Shown here one piece after another: positions 38,087 to 47,337 of a stretch of 64,000 nucleotides of DNA. The notes under the pieces were generated by a model. It was given only the letters and a program-made list of their open reading frames with translations, had not been told where the DNA came from and made no database searches. The translations under genes and the position numbers were made by a program. The stretch comes from Brucella sp. BE17. GTDB lineage: Bacteria; Pseudomonadota; Alphaproteobacteria; Rhizobiales; Rhizobiaceae. The first letter of the stretch is position 1. Every line of letters begins with the position of its first letter. The DNA lies in the NCBI RefSeq assembly GCF_039545455.1, contig NZ_CP154468.1, positions 744,001-808,000 of the forward strand. The letters are read 5' to 3'.

Positions 38087-38557
38087 ATGGACAGTTATAT
38101 CCCGCTTGAGAACCAACTTTGTTTCTCGATTTATTCGACTTCGCTTGCCATTAATCGTTTGTACAAGCCTCTGCTTGACGAGCTTGGCATCACCTACCCT
38201 CAGTATCTGGTGTTGAACGTTCTCTGGGAAGAGGACGGACGCAGTATCAGCACAATCGCTCAGCGTATCGCTCTGGAGCCAAGCACGATCACGCCTCTGG
38301 TCAAAAGACTGGAAGCAGCAGGTTTGGTTCAAAGGATTCGCAGCGCAGAAGACGAGAGAACCGTGCACGTCAGATTGACCCAACGGGGGCGTGCTCTGCG
38401 CGAAGAGAGCCGCTGCCTTGGTGAAGCCTTGTTTGTCAAGGCGCACATGCCAGTCGATGACATGATCGCGCTCAACCGGGAGATACGCCGCTTATATAGC
38501 GCTCTTACGTTGGAGCAGAACGCTGAAAGCGCTAGTTCCGACTTGCCGTTACCGTGA
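38087..38557 (+). CDS. MarR-family regulator, OhrR-like
   Basis: A 156-residue winged-helix repressor. The N-terminal NQLCFSIYSTSLAINRLYKPLLDELGITYPQYLVL closely follows OhrR, including the peroxide-sensing Cys in NQLCF (Cys12). The DNA-binding helix is ISTIAQRIALEPSTITPLVKRLEAAGL (~63-89) and the wing RSAEDERTVHVRLT. OhrR proteins sense organic hydroperoxides and repress ohr; no ohr gene is adjacent, and a five-helix membrane protein occupies the divergent position. It has no obvious strong ribosome site. Close wording to OhrR makes redox sensing likely, target uncertain. Confidence 0.85.
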   Translation: MDSYIPLENQLCFSIYSTSLAINRLYKPLLDELGITYPQYLVLNVLWEEDGRSISTIAQRIALEPSTITPLVKRLEAAGLVQRIRSAEDERTVHVRLTQRGRALREESRCLGEALFVKAHMPVDDMIALNREIRRLYSALTLEQNAESASSDLPLP

Positions 38558-38630
38558 TCCGCCCTATGATTGTCGAAAACCGCATTGCGCTCCCGCGCGC
38601 CTGATTTCAACAAAGCAGAATGGACAAACC

Positions 38631-38891
38631 ATGCGCAAGGAACTGCCAATCGCCACCGCCCCCAAAGATGGCCGCAAGATCACCGTTGTCTGGACCGACG
38701 ATGACGATCAGCGCAACGAATCGCTCGCGCAATACCGCTCTTTGCAACAGTTGAATGCGGGTGGCGGCCAATGGGACGAGACCGATACCGGCTGGTGGAT
38801 ATTTACCGATAGCAAGACCCAGCGCAAAATAGAGCCGGTTGCTTGGGTTTCGGAAACCGAGGGCGGCGACGACAACGAAGACGATAATTGA
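38631..38891 (+). CDS. Small acidic hypothetical protein
   Basis: An 86-residue soluble protein with strongly acidic blocks (WTDDDDQ and a C-terminal GGDDNEDDN). The core reads LPIATAPKDGRKITVVWTDDD and GWWIFTDSKTQRKIEPVAWVS, a pattern seen in short proteins annotated as hypothetical across rhizobia and phage-like contexts (APxDG...W..G.W). No clear domain or partner is visible. It is between the OhrR-like gene and fumC on the same strand, 131 bp before fumC. Confidence 0.65.
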   Translation: MRKELPIATAPKDGRKITVVWTDDDDQRNESLAQYRSLQQLNAGGGQWDETDTGWWIFTDSKTQRKIEPVAWVSETEGGDDNEDDN

Positions 38892-39022
38892 TCGTCAACG
38901 GTCACTGCGCGTCGATTAAAGTTGAATTGTTTCATCATATTTTGTCAAATGCGATCATTCTGCGCAGCGGTTGCAATGCCGCGCAGATTTTCACGTAGCG
39001 ACGAGACAGCCGGAGATAAAAC

Positions 39023-40414
39023 ATGACCGCCACGCGTACCGAAACAGATACTTTCGGACCGATCGACGTCCCCACGGATCGTTACTGGGGTGCGCAGACG
39101 CAGCGCTCTTTGCAGAATTTCAAGATTGGCGGCGAGCGCCTGCCTTTGCCACTGGTGCATGCACTGGGCGTGGTTAAACGTGCCGCCGCTGAAACAAATA
39201 TTGCACTCGGCAAACTCGATCCCGTGCTGGGTCAGGTCATTGCTGTCGCAGCTTCCGAAGTCATCGAAGGCAAGCTCGACGACCATTTCCCGCTTGTCGT
39301 CTGGCAGACGGGATCCGGCACGCAGTCGAACATGAACGCCAATGAAGTGATCTCCAACCGTGCCATCGAGCTGCTCGGCGGGGAAAAAGGCTCCAAGAAG
39401 CCGGTCCACCCCAATGACCACGTCAATATGAGCCAGTCGTCCAATGACAGCTTTCCCACTGCGATCCACATCGCGACCGCCGTCGAGGCGGTTAACCGCC
39501 TTTATCCCGCTCTTGAGCATCTGACGAGGTCGCTGAAGGTCAAGGAAGAAGCGTTTAAAGACATCATCAAGATCGGTCGCACCCACACACAGGACGCGAC
39601 ACCTATTACGCTCGGTCAGGAATTTTCCGGCTACCGCGTCGCACTCGACTATGCGCGCCAGCGTATCGAACATTCGCTCGCCGACATATTTTTGCTTGCG
39701 CAGGGTGGAACTGCGGTCGGTACCGGTCTGAATGCTCCCAAAGGCTTCGATACCGGCGTTGCCGATGCGGTGAGCGCCATTACAGGCCTGTCCTTCAAGA
39801 CAGCACCCAACAAGTTCGAGGCACTGGCAAGCCACGGTGCGATTGCCAATTTCCATGGAAGCCTCAATGCGCTGGCAGCCGATCTGTTCAAAATCGCCAA
39901 CGATATTCGTTTCCTCGGCTCCGGCCCGCGATCAGGGCTGGGCGAACTGTCGCTGCCGGAAAACGAACCCGGATCGTCAATTATGCCGGGCAAGGTCAAC
40001 CCGACGCAGGCCGAGGCACTGACGATGGTTGCAACGCAGATTTTCGGCAATCATACCGCCGTGACGGTTGCCGCCAGCCAGGGCCATTTCGAACTCAATG
40101 TCTTCAAGCCCGTCATCGCCTATAATGTGCTGCAATCCATCCGTCTGCTGAGCGACGCCATGTTATCCTTTGCCGATCATTGTGTGGAAGGGATCGAGCC
40201 GAACCAATCCCGTATCAAGGAGCTTCTGGATCGTTCGCTGATGCTGGTGACCGCGCTTGCACCGGCCATCGGCTATGACAACGCCGCCAAGATTGCCAAG
40301 ACTGCGCATAAGAACGACACGACCCTGCGCGAGGAAGCCCTGAAAAGCGGCCTTGTCTCCGAAGAAGATTATGATCGTCTTGTTCAAGCAGAACGCATGA
40401 TCGCTCCTGAATAG
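39023..40414 (+). CDS. fumC: Fumarate hydratase, class II
   Basis: Interconverts fumarate and malate in the TCA cycle; iron-independent homotetramer. 463 residues. Conserved region 1 is [18 protein letters not shown] (residues ~97-114), region 2 the [20 protein letters not shown] catalytic His/Thr segment (~185-204) and region 3 the signature [17 protein letters not shown] (~318-334). CGGAG precedes the ATG by 8 nt. Being oxygen- and superoxide-stable, FumC is often induced by oxidative or iron stress; a redox-type MarR regulator lies 500 bp upstream, but a link is not shown. Confidence 0.98.
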   Translation: MTATRTETDTFGPIDVPTDRYWGAQTQRSLQNFKIGGERLPLPLVHALGVVKRAAAETNIALGKLDPVLGQVIAVAASEVIEGKLDDHFPLVVWQTGSGTQSNMNANEVISNRAIELLGGEKGSKKPVHPNDHVNMSQSSNDSFPTAIHIATAVEAVNRLYPALEHLTRSLKVKEEAFKDIIKIGRTHTQDATPITLGQEFSGYRVALDYARQRIEHSLADIFLLAQGGTAVGTGLNAPKGFDTGVADAVSAITGLSFKTAPNKFEALASHGAIANFHGSLNALAADLFKIANDIRFLGSGPRSGLGELSLPENEPGSSIMPGKVNPTQAEALTMVATQIFGNHTAVTVAASQGHFELNVFKPVIAYNVLQSIRLLSDAMLSFADHCVEGIEPNQSRIKELLDRSLMLVTALAPAIGYDNAAKIAKTAHKNDTTLREEALKSGLVSEEDYDRLVQAERMIAPE

Positions 40415-40515
40415 TGATTGTTCGTAATTTGGATACAATCTGTCGAGAAGAGTGTCGCTTTTCTTGACAGATTTTAATCGTTAATGGGAGAACCCAGTTC
40501 AATTGGAGATATCCC

Positions 40516-40908
40516 ATGTCCTCTATCAATGCCCCGACCAATGGTGCGGTCACACTCGTTGCCCGTATTCTTCTGACAATCCTGTTTATTCCTTCGGGTT
40601 TCAGCAAGCTGACGGCAATTTCCGGCACCGCCGGTTATTTTGCAAATCTCGGCCTTCCGCTGCCCACCGTCACGGCTGTTATCGTCGGCCTGATTGAATT
40701 CGTCGGCGGTATTGCCGTTCTCATTGGCTTCAAGACGCGCGTTGCAGCCATTCTTCTCGGCCTGTTCACCATCGGTGCGGCTCTTATTGGCCATGCAGTA
40801 CCTTTCGATGAGACCGCATTCTTCAAGAATATGGCCATTGCCGGTGGCTTTTTCGTTCTCACCATGCATGGTGCCGGCAGCATCTCTGTTGATGCCAAGC
40901 GTGCCTGA
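40516..40908 (+). CDS. DoxX family membrane protein
   Basis: A 130-residue protein with four transmembrane helices: ~14-33, 50-72, 77-97 and 103-123. The DoxX pattern is seen in LTILFIPSGFSKLTAI, GLPLPTVTAVIVGLIEFVGGIAVLIGF and FFKNMAIAGGFFVL. Members include inner-membrane parts of thiol-oxidation and redox-resistance complexes, but many have no known role. GGAG stands 8 nt before the ATG. It follows fumC by 101 bp and ends its unit with the terminator at 41001-41032. Confidence 0.85.
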   Translation: MSSINAPTNGAVTLVARILLTILFIPSGFSKLTAISGTAGYFANLGLPLPTVTAVIVGLIEFVGGIAVLIGFKTRVAAILLGLFTIGAALIGHAVPFDETAFFKNMAIAGGFFVLTMHGAGSISVDAKRA

Positions 40909-41000
40909 CTGAAACAGATTGGCGTCCAATCACCTGTAATTTTAAGCCTGATCTTACAGGCAATTGACTAATGCAGATTGGAATTCTTTTTAACTTATTG

Positions 41001-41032
41001 AAAAAGCTGCGCTATAAAGCGCAGCTTTTTTT
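41001..41032 (+). terminator. Terminator after the DoxX gene
   Basis: AAAAAGCTGCGC (41001-41012), loop TATAAA, GCGCAGCTTTTT (41019-41030) and two further T. Intrinsic terminator for the fumC-doxX side. The ORF 40971-41213 that overlaps it is not a gene. Confidence 0.9.
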
Positions 41033-41226
41033 ATTGGTTGCACAGCATGGATTAAAACTGGCGATGTTGGTCAGGTTCGCTTTTATTCAATCCATCGATA
41101 GTTATGTTTTGAAAATTGCTCAGTTAATCAAGAAACCCTATTTCATCATGTCACTGCTGGCAGAGATATTGGATGAATGCATTTCCTATAAGTGCAGCAT
41201 CGTGGTTGGCTAACAGACTGGCCGTC

Positions 41227-41922
41227 TCACTTTGTGAGGCTCTCGCGGATACGTGCGGCAATCTCAGAAACACCCGGCTTACCACGGCTTGATTTTGCGC
41301 AGACAAGACAGGCCTGCGAGCGCAGGATGATGCCATCTTCCAGAACTTTGAGATGATTGGCATGAAGCGTCGAGCCTGTCGAGGTAATATCCACGATCAT
41401 GTCTGCGGAACCCGCAGCAGGCGCTCCCTCGGTAGCACCCAGACTTTCGACAATGCGATAGACCTGTATGCCGTGCTTTTGCGAGAAAAACTGCTGCGTC
41501 AGCCGCCAGTATTTGGTGGCAATCCGCAAACGGCGACCGTGGCGCTGACGAAAATCCGCCGCCACATCATCGAGATCAGCCATGGTCGTGACATCACGCC
41601 AGACGTCCGGCACAGCCACCACCACATCCGCTTGGCCGAACCCCAGTTCAGCTTCAATTGCCACGCGTTCATCGGCATGCGCCAGCGTTTCGCGCACCAG
41701 ATCTTCGCCCGTCACACCCAGATCGACACTGCCGTAGCCCAGCTCGCGTGCGATCTCGGACGCTGACAGAAACAGAATATCAAGATGGTCATCGCCCTCG
41801 ACCCGTGCGCGGTAATTGCGATTATCTTCCGGCAGGATCACCTTGTATCCGGCCTTTTCCAGAACGGCGAGCGTCTGCTCCTTCAAACGTCCCTTGGAAG
41901 GGAGTGCCAGCGTCACGCTCAT
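41227..41922 (-). CDS. hisG: ATP phosphoribosyltransferase catalytic subunit, short form
   Basis: First step of histidine synthesis: couples ATP and PRPP. At 231 residues this is the short HisG that lacks the C-terminal regulatory domain and needs HisZ. It contains [21 protein letters not shown] (residues 4-24), [10 protein letters not shown] (~68-77), [32 protein letters not shown] (~150-180), the PRPP loop. Start and hisZ stop overlap by four bases (ATGA at 41919-41922), so synthesis of both subunits is coupled. Third gene of hisS-hisZ-hisG. Confidence 0.97.
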   Translation of the reverse strand: MSVTLALPSKGRLKEQTLAVLEKAGYKVILPEDNRNYRARVEGDDHLDILFLSASEIARELGYGSVDLGVTGEDLVRETLAHADERVAIEAELGFGQADVVVAVPDVWRDVTTMADLDDVAADFRQRHGRRLRIATKYWRLTQQFFSQKHGIQVYRIVESLGATEGAPAAGSADMIVDITSTGSTLHANHLKVLEDGIILRSQACLVCAKSSRGKPGVSEIAARIRESLTK

Positions 41923-43061
41923 GATGTTTCTCCCGCCAGGATCTGCAAGCGATCAAGCCAGATGGAAAAGCCAACACCCGGAATAGGCTCGGAGGCACCC
42001 AGCATGGTCAAAAGACGGTCGTAACGGCCACCACCGGCCAGAACCGTATCTTTTTGCGCTTGCGGGTTGCGGATTTCATAGACAAGACCAGTATAATAAT
42101 CGAGTGGTCGTCCGAAAGACGCATCATAAATAAGGTCGCCAGTCGCAATACCCGCATCGGCAATGGCATTCTTGCGCGCCTCGAATTTCTGCAAGACGGC
42201 ATTGAGATCAAGCGCATTATCAGCTGCAAAAGCCCTAAGCGTGATCGCTGCTGAATCAAGCGTTACACGCGTTTCAAGAAACTGGCGCAGCACATCAAGG
42301 GCTGATGACGGAAAGCGCGTGACCGCCAGATCTTCCTTCTCGATCAGACGCCGCGCGATTTCTGCGGGCGTGCGCCCTGCTCCGGGCGATATGCCTGCTT
42401 CGAGCATTTCAATTTCAAGAAGCCGTGCCAGTCCCGCCTCATCGCCTTCACTGACCAGAAGGCCGAGCTTTTCGGGCAATGGATCGCGCCGCTGTGCGCC
42501 GGTCAGCTCATTCAATGCCGCTTCCATGGAATGCGCATCGCCAAAGGCGCGCAACAGCTTCTTGCGCCAGCCCTGCGGCAGGCCCAGCGCCTTGAGAACG
42601 CCGGCAAACACCGATTGGTCGCCCAGCACGATTTCAAGCTTTGCGCCCGGGGCGACCGAATGCACGCAAGCCAGCGCATCAGCGATAGAGCGCGCGTCCG
42701 ATGATGCTTCATCAGGCGCGCCCAGATCCTCGATACCGGCCTGAAGAAATTCGGCGGCACCATCGCGGCGTTGGCGAAACACCTCGCCAAGATAGGCATA
42801 GCGCTTTGGCGTGGCAGCGTTCAGCGCAATATGGTTGCGGCACACGGGAATGGTGAATTCCGGTCTCAGACACAGGCTATCGCCATTCTCGTTTTCGGTC
42901 AGAAAAATCCGGCGGCGCAAATCCTCGCCCGCCATATCCAGAAACGGATCGGCAGGCTGGATCAGCGGAATATCGACCAGTTCCGCCTCACACGCATCAA
43001 GTGTTCCGCGAAGCGCATTGAAAACCGTCGATGGGCGTGTTGCGATCATAGAGGCAATCAC
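41919..43061 (-). CDS. hisZ: ATP phosphoribosyltransferase regulatory subunit HisZ
   Basis: A 380-residue paralogue of histidyl-tRNA synthetase without aminoacylation activity, which forms the hetero-octamer with short HisG and confers histidine feedback. It keeps class II-like motifs ([14 protein letters not shown], residues ~63-76, [23 protein letters not shown] near 92) and [20 protein letters not shown], but not the C-terminal anticodon domain. The GTG at 43061 overlaps the hisS stop by four bases; an internal ATG at 43049 is an alternative. Confidence 0.94.
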   Translation of the reverse strand: MIASMIATRPSTVFNALRGTLDACEAELVDIPLIQPADPFLDMAGEDLRRRIFLTENENGDSLCLRPEFTIPVCRNHIALNAATPKRYAYLGEVFRQRRDGAAEFLQAGIEDLGAPDEASSDARSIADALACVHSVAPGAKLEIVLGDQSVFAGVLKALGLPQGWRKKLLRAFGDAHSMEAALNELTGAQRRDPLPEKLGLLVSEGDEAGLARLLEIEMLEAGISPGAGRTPAEIARRLIEKEDLAVTRFPSSALDVLRQFLETRVTLDSAAITLRAFAADNALDLNAVLQKFEARKNAIADAGIATGDLIYDASFGRPLDYYTGLVYEIRNPQAQKDTVLAGGGRYDRLLTMLGASEPIPGVGFSIWLDRLQILAGETS

Positions 43062-44566
43062 TTTTTGGCTTGAGCGCTATCCTGCGCCTGACTGGCAAGG
43101 ATTTCGCGAACCGCGTCGACAAGGCCGCTTTCACTGACCGTGATCTGCGCCGGGCGGCTTTCGCGCCAGGTCACATTATCCTCGATCTCTGCCGACAGGC
43201 GCTTACCCTCGATCAAATCCTTGATCTGGACTTCACCGGCCTCGCGCTCCTGCGAGCCCTGAATAATGGCACAAGGCGCATTGCGGCGGTCGGCATATTT
43301 CATCTGCGCCTTCATGCCTGAACCACCCACATACATTTCAGCGCGGATGCCAGCCTGCCTGAGATCAGAGACCATTTTCTGATAGCGGCCAAGGCTTTCG
43401 GTATCCTTGTCCATGACCAGCACCACGACCGGGCCGATATTATCGGAAACATCGAGCTTGCCGAGGTTTTTGAGCGCCGTCATCAAACGAGAAACGCCGA
43501 TCGAAAAGCCGGTCGCAGGTACCGGCTCGCCACGGAAGCGCGACACCAGACCGTCATAACGACCACCGCCGCCGACAGAACCGAACACCACCTTCTGGCC
43601 ATCCTCATTGGTAACGTCGAACAAGAGCTCGGCCTCAAAAACCGGGCCGGTATAATATTCAAGTCCACGCACAACCGATGGATCGATTTTGACACGGCCC
43701 TCATAGCCGCCCGCCAAAAACAGCGCCTGCATGTCGGAAAGCTCACGCACGCCTTCCTCACCCTTGGCATTGCCGGCTACGACCAATTGCAGGTTGGCGA
43801 TGGTTTCAGCCCCGGATGCTCCGCCCGCAGCGGTGAAAGCCAAAATCTTTTCGATTGCCTGATCAGGCAATTCTGCACCCTTGGTAAAGTCGCCGCTCTC
43901 ATCAAGTCGGCCCTTGCCCAAGAGAAGGCGGACGCCTTCCTGGCCAAACTTGTCGAGCTTGTCGATAGCGCGCAGCACATTGAGCCGCTTTGCGGCATTG
44001 CCCTCGCCTTCGAGGCCGATTGCATCGAGCACGCCGTCGAGCACCTTGCGGTTGTTGACGCGGATCACATAATCGCCGCGCTGAATACCCAGACGCTCCA
44101 TCGTATCGGCCATCATCATGCACATTTCGGCATCTGCCGAGACATTGGGTGCGCCGACCGTATCGGCATCGAACTGCATGAACTGGCGGAAACGGCCCGG
44201 GCCCGGTTTTTCATTGCGGAAAACCCAGCCGTTGCGATAGCTGCGGTAAGGCTTCGGCAGGCTCTCGAAATTTTCGGCAAAGTAGCGCGCCAGTGGAGCC
44301 GTCAGATCGTAGCGCAGCGACAGCCATTGCTCGTCATCATCCTGGAATGAGAACACGCCCTCATTGGGCCGGTCCTGATCGGGCAGAAATTTGCCAAGCG
44401 CATCGGTGTATTCGATAAGCGGTGTTTCCACCGGCTCGAAACCATAAAGGTCATAGACTTCGCGGATGGTCGCCATCATTTTTTCGGCGGCGCGCAAATC
44501 ATCCGGAACCCGGTCGACAAACCCGCGCGGCAAACGCGCTTTCATCTTGTCCGCTTTATCGGCCAT
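43058..44566 (-). CDS. hisS: Histidyl-tRNA synthetase
   Basis: A 502-residue class II synthetase. Motif 2 is near [27 protein letters not shown] (~118-144), the HisA/HisB histidine-binding motifs are [16 protein letters not shown] (~294-309) and [10 protein letters not shown], and motif 3 is [16 protein letters not shown] (~346-361). The C-terminal anticodon domain carries [17 protein letters not shown]. Unlike gammaproteobacterial HisRS it is of the alphaproteobacterial type that may recognise a distinctive tRNA-His; that property is family knowledge, not read here. It leads the hisS-hisZ-hisG operon; the 198 bp upstream hold its promoter and nothing else that I see. Confidence 0.96.
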   Translation of the reverse strand: MADKADKMKARLPRGFVDRVPDDLRAAEKMMATIREVYDLYGFEPVETPLIEYTDALGKFLPDQDRPNEGVFSFQDDDEQWLSLRYDLTAPLARYFAENFESLPKPYRSYRNGWVFRNEKPGPGRFRQFMQFDADTVGAPNVSADAEMCMMMADTMERLGIQRGDYVIRVNNRKVLDGVLDAIGLEGEGNAAKRLNVLRAIDKLDKFGQEGVRLLLGKGRLDESGDFTKGAELPDQAIEKILAFTAAGGASGAETIANLQLVVAGNAKGEEGVRELSDMQALFLAGGYEGRVKIDPSVVRGLEYYTGPVFEAELLFDVTNEDGQKVVFGSVGGGGRYDGLVSRFRGEPVPATGFSIGVSRLMTALKNLGKLDVSDNIGPVVVLVMDKDTESLGRYQKMVSDLRQAGIRAEMYVGGSGMKAQMKYADRRNAPCAIIQGSQEREAGEVQIKDLIEGKRLSAEIEDNVTWRESRPAQITVSESGLVDAVREILASQAQDSAQAKK

Positions 44567-44764
44567 TTTTCCTGCCTGATTGCTGATTATCCATGGATGC
44601 TGAAGAGGCCAGCAATCCGAATTGCCCGTTTCCTAACCGATCAGCACTGGTGCGGCAAGTGTGCTGGAGCGATTTGATGCTTACATAAGAGCGTTTAGGC
44701 TCATCATCAGGCTCCATGCAATGGTGGCACACGAGCAGACAGGATAATTAAGTTTGATCCCGGA

Positions 44765-46627
44765 CTATTCGGCGGCAATGAGGGGTAAATCGCCTTGCGC
44801 GCCGGTTGCTATCTCGTACGGCATATCGAACTGTACCGGACGCAGCGAAATGTAACCGTTGCGGATATCCAGCACGTGCGAATAAACCTGCGCACCGTTT
44901 TCGAGAAGCGGAAGCTTGTCCTCATGCATGATGCTGATGACGATTGCCTGCGGGCAACGGCTTTTCAAAGCTTCATGAAAGCGCATCTTGGCAGCCGGAT
45001 CGAGTGCACCGGTGGCTTCGTCAAGGAAGATGACCGATGGCTTATGAAGAAGGATACGCGCCAGCACGAGCTTCTGCTTCTGCCCGCCTGAAAGCACCAT
45101 ATCCCATGGCGAACCGTCCGCATCTGCCTCGTTCATGCGCTCGATAAATTCACCGAGCCCCGCTTCATGCAAGACGGCCGCAACGGCAAGATCGCTAAAA
45201 TTATCGGCATCTCCCGGCAGTCCGACAAGCTTTTTCAACGAGACCGAAGGAAATTTGGCTTCCTGTGTCGCATAGAGCACGGAGGCGTTTTGCGGGAAGA
45301 TGATTTCGCCTGCACCGTAAGACCAGAGACCATTCAGCGCCTTGATAAATGAGGTTTTGCCCGAGCCGGATTCACCGCGCATATAGACCCAATCCCCCGC
45401 ACGAATATTGATCACCCCCGAGCGCAGGAACGGCGTTTCGGTGTCAGGCCCCTGCATGAGCGCCAGATTGCGGACCGACAGCCCGAAACGCGGATGCTGC
45501 GTAGCAAAGGCAAAGCGGTTGATGCCGGAGCGGGCATAAAATTGTGCCGGATCGCTCACATTTTCAATCGATTGCGCAAGGCCGGTAACGCGACCTGCAT
45601 TGGCGCGCAAATTGGCGATGGCCGGCATAACCTGAATGAACCATGAGCAGTCATTGATCATGGCCGCGACCAGCTCAGCGCCCGTCACATAATTACGAAA
45701 ATTCACGGCACCACTCATATAGGGAAGCAGGCCCGGTATATAGGCGATAATACGGTTGGAGAGAAAGCCATAGGCCTGCGAAAAGGCCAGATAACTCGCA
45801 TCGAAGCGGTTGAGCTTATGCCACGTTTGATCGACATCCGTGTAAAGACGGTTGTTCACCGATTGCTGAACGGGTTCGCCTTTGGACGCGGAAATCTGGA
45901 AGCTGCGACGCAGAAGCGTGGTCCATTCTCCACGGTAGGAGCCTTCCGCCTGCTGCATGCGCAGGTTCAGCCGCTCAAGACGGCGACCAATCAAGACAGC
46001 TATCAGCGTGCCGAGCGGTACATAAAGCACGATGGCCGCAAAAGCGAGAAACGCGCCGCCATAGGCACCGAACAGTTCCAGCCCCTGAACCTCGGTTGAC
46101 ATTTCAATGAGTTTTTGCCCAACAAAAAAGCCGGACATCAGAACACCAACAATTCCTGTCACCAGACCAATGGCACCACCAGTCATGCCCTTGACCGATT
46201 CCTGCAGGCGCTGATCGACATTATCGATATGATCCTTGCCGCGGCCCTGCTGCAAATGGAAATGCGCGTGGCGTCCGTTCAGCATCGCGCTCGAGAACTG
46301 GTCGTTGAGCCATTTGCGCCATTTGCGATGCAAGGTCGTCGACAGAAAATGCCGCGAGCCGACGAGCATCACGTCCTTGGCAAGCATCAGTGCAATGAGA
46401 ATGCCAGCGTTGGCTGCAATAGCCAGAAGCGGATGCTGCACCGGAGCCGTGTTGACGTTAACGATGGAGTTCATCATCAGGCCGGAGGCCTCGGCCACCC
46501 AGACCGTCGTCTTGCTGACGATTGCTGTCAAAACAAAGATCGCGATGGTTAGCGCCCAGGCTTCTTTCCAGCGGTCCGAAACCCAGTAGGCGCGCATCAG
46601 CCCCCAGAAGGATGTCATTGAAGCCAT
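44765..46627 (-). CDS. ABC transporter with SbmA/BacA-like membrane domain and fused ATPase
   Basis: A 620-residue half transporter. The membrane domain (~1-380) follows the SbmA/BacA pattern: MTSFWGLMRAYWVSDRWKEAWAL, the segment SSTLHRKWRKWL-like region near 95, LQQGRGKDHIDNVDQRLQESV and YIPGLLPYMSGAVNFRN. The ATPase (~395-600) has Walker A GESGSGKTSF, signature LSGGQKQKL and Walker B VIFLDEATGAL. Family members import peptides, vitamin B12 (Rv1819c) or handle very-long-chain fatty acids (ExsE-type annotation in rhizobia). The substrate here is unknown; B12 is tempting because a B12-riboswitch gene lies next door, but that is inference. The ATG at 46627 starts the family-like N-terminus. Confidence 0.87.
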   Translation of the reverse strand: MASMTSFWGLMRAYWVSDRWKEAWALTIAIFVLTAIVSKTTVWVAEASGLMMNSIVNVNTAPVQHPLLAIAANAGILIALMLAKDVMLVGSRHFLSTTLHRKWRKWLNDQFSSAMLNGRHAHFHLQQGRGKDHIDNVDQRLQESVKGMTGGAIGLVTGIVGVLMSGFFVGQKLIEMSTEVQGLELFGAYGGAFLAFAAIVLYVPLGTLIAVLIGRRLERLNLRMQQAEGSYRGEWTTLLRRSFQISASKGEPVQQSVNNRLYTDVDQTWHKLNRFDASYLAFSQAYGFLSNRIIAYIPGLLPYMSGAVNFRNYVTGAELVAAMINDCSWFIQVMPAIANLRANAGRVTGLAQSIENVSDPAQFYARSGINRFAFATQHPRFGLSVRNLALMQGPDTETPFLRSGVINIRAGDWVYMRGESGSGKTSFIKALNGLWSYGAGEIIFPQNASVLYATQEAKFPSVSLKKLVGLPGDADNFSDLAVAAVLHEAGLGEFIERMNEADADGSPWDMVLSGGQKQKLVLARILLHKPSVIFLDEATGALDPAAKMRFHEALKSRCPQAIVISIMHEDKLPLLENGAQVYSHVLDIRNGYISLRPVQFDMPYEIATGAQGDLPLIAAE

Positions 46628-46964
46628 GGCAGACCGTTCCCCTGTCTGCAGGGTATGCCGATCTGTCTGCCGTATTTGCTTCAATTGATCACCTCGCTCA
46701 AGCCACTGCGATAACGCGCTGTAACATATTGCAACAAAGTGTGCTTAACACAGTATTAATAGTCAATACAAAACGCGAGCACATAAGGGTGAGTTCTATG
46801 CCTGAGAGGGCCAATAGATTGAAAACACTGAGCTATAATAATCACTAATTAACCAAAAAAACTTTCCCGAAAGTCCAGGTTTTCGATGAGTCCATTGTTA
46901 CAGAAAATAAAATTCAAACGATTTGACCTTTCCCTCGCTGCGCAAATCACTTTAACATTTAAAG

Positions 46965-46984
46965 ATATAAAGATTTCTTTATAT
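46965..46984. promoter_or_regulatory. 9-bp palindrome upstream of the metE riboswitch, candidate ArsR-type operator
   Basis: ATATAAAGA at 46965-46973, a TT spacer, and TCTTTATAT at 46976-46984 form a perfect inverted repeat. TTGACA follows at 46989-46994, so the palindrome sits on or before a -35 region of the metE leader. Similar ATATNAAGA..TCTTNATAT palindromes are known as sites of ArsR-type SAH/SAM-responsive regulators (SahR/SamR) of methionine genes in Proteobacteria; matching it to those is from memory. Confidence 0.55.
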
Positions 46985-47023
46985 GATATTGACACGACAT
47001 CAGTTCTCGCTCACACTAAAGTA

Positions 47024-47216
47024 ATCGTGGTCCTCGCCGCCAATCGGGTGGCGAGGCTAAGAGGGAATCCGGTGCGTTAGGTATTTATATTAAACACAGG
47101 TCCGGAGCTGCCCCCGCAACTGTAAGCGGCGAGCCGACATTCATTTCAAGTCACTGGAATGCGTATTCCGGGAAGGCGAATGAAGGCTTTGACCCGCAAG
47201 CCAGGAGACCTGCCAT
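47024..47216 (+). ncRNA. Cobalamin (B12) riboswitch in the metE leader
   Basis: The region carries the standard cobalamin-riboswitch landmarks in order: GGTCCTCGCC, GGCGAGGCTAAGAGGGAA with CCGGTGCG, then CCGGAGCTGCCCCCGCAAC with TGTAAGCGG, a peripheral stem (GCCGACATTC ... GAATG), GACCCGCAAGCCAGGAGACC and TGCC, the conserved B12 box. It lies 120-310 bp before metE. When adenosylcobalamin is plentiful it should switch off this B12-independent methionine synthase. Boundaries are approximate. Confidence 0.95.
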
Positions 47217-47260
47217 GATGCAGTAACGTCCACGGGCGGGGTGTCCCGATGTGTCGCAGC

Positions 47261-47284
47261 AACCGCGCTTCAGCGGGCGGTTTT
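47261..47284 (+). terminator. Probable expression-platform terminator of the B12 riboswitch
   Basis: AACCGC at 47261-47266 pairs with GCGGTT at 47277-47282 around GCTTCAGCGG (inner GC/GC pairs), followed by TTTTGCG. It lies 45 bp after the B12 box and 54 bp before metE, the position expected of a regulatory terminator. Confidence 0.6.
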
Positions 47285-47337
47285 GCGTTGCACGCATCCT
47301 AAAGCCCCTGCCCCAACCTGAATCGGGGTAAACAGTC

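Noticed and set aside
40971..41213. 80-codon ORF after the DoxX gene
   Set aside because: It spans the strong intrinsic terminator at 41001-41032 and lacks a ribosome site.
44567..44764. Possible regulatory RNA in the hisS upstream gap
   Set aside because: No leader peptide with histidine codons, no T-box or stable hairpin with a T-run was found; treated as a plain promoter region.
46886..47080. 64-codon plus-strand ORF upstream of metE
   Set aside because: It runs into the conserved cobalamin riboswitch and over the palindromic operator; no ribosome site and no protein-like pattern.
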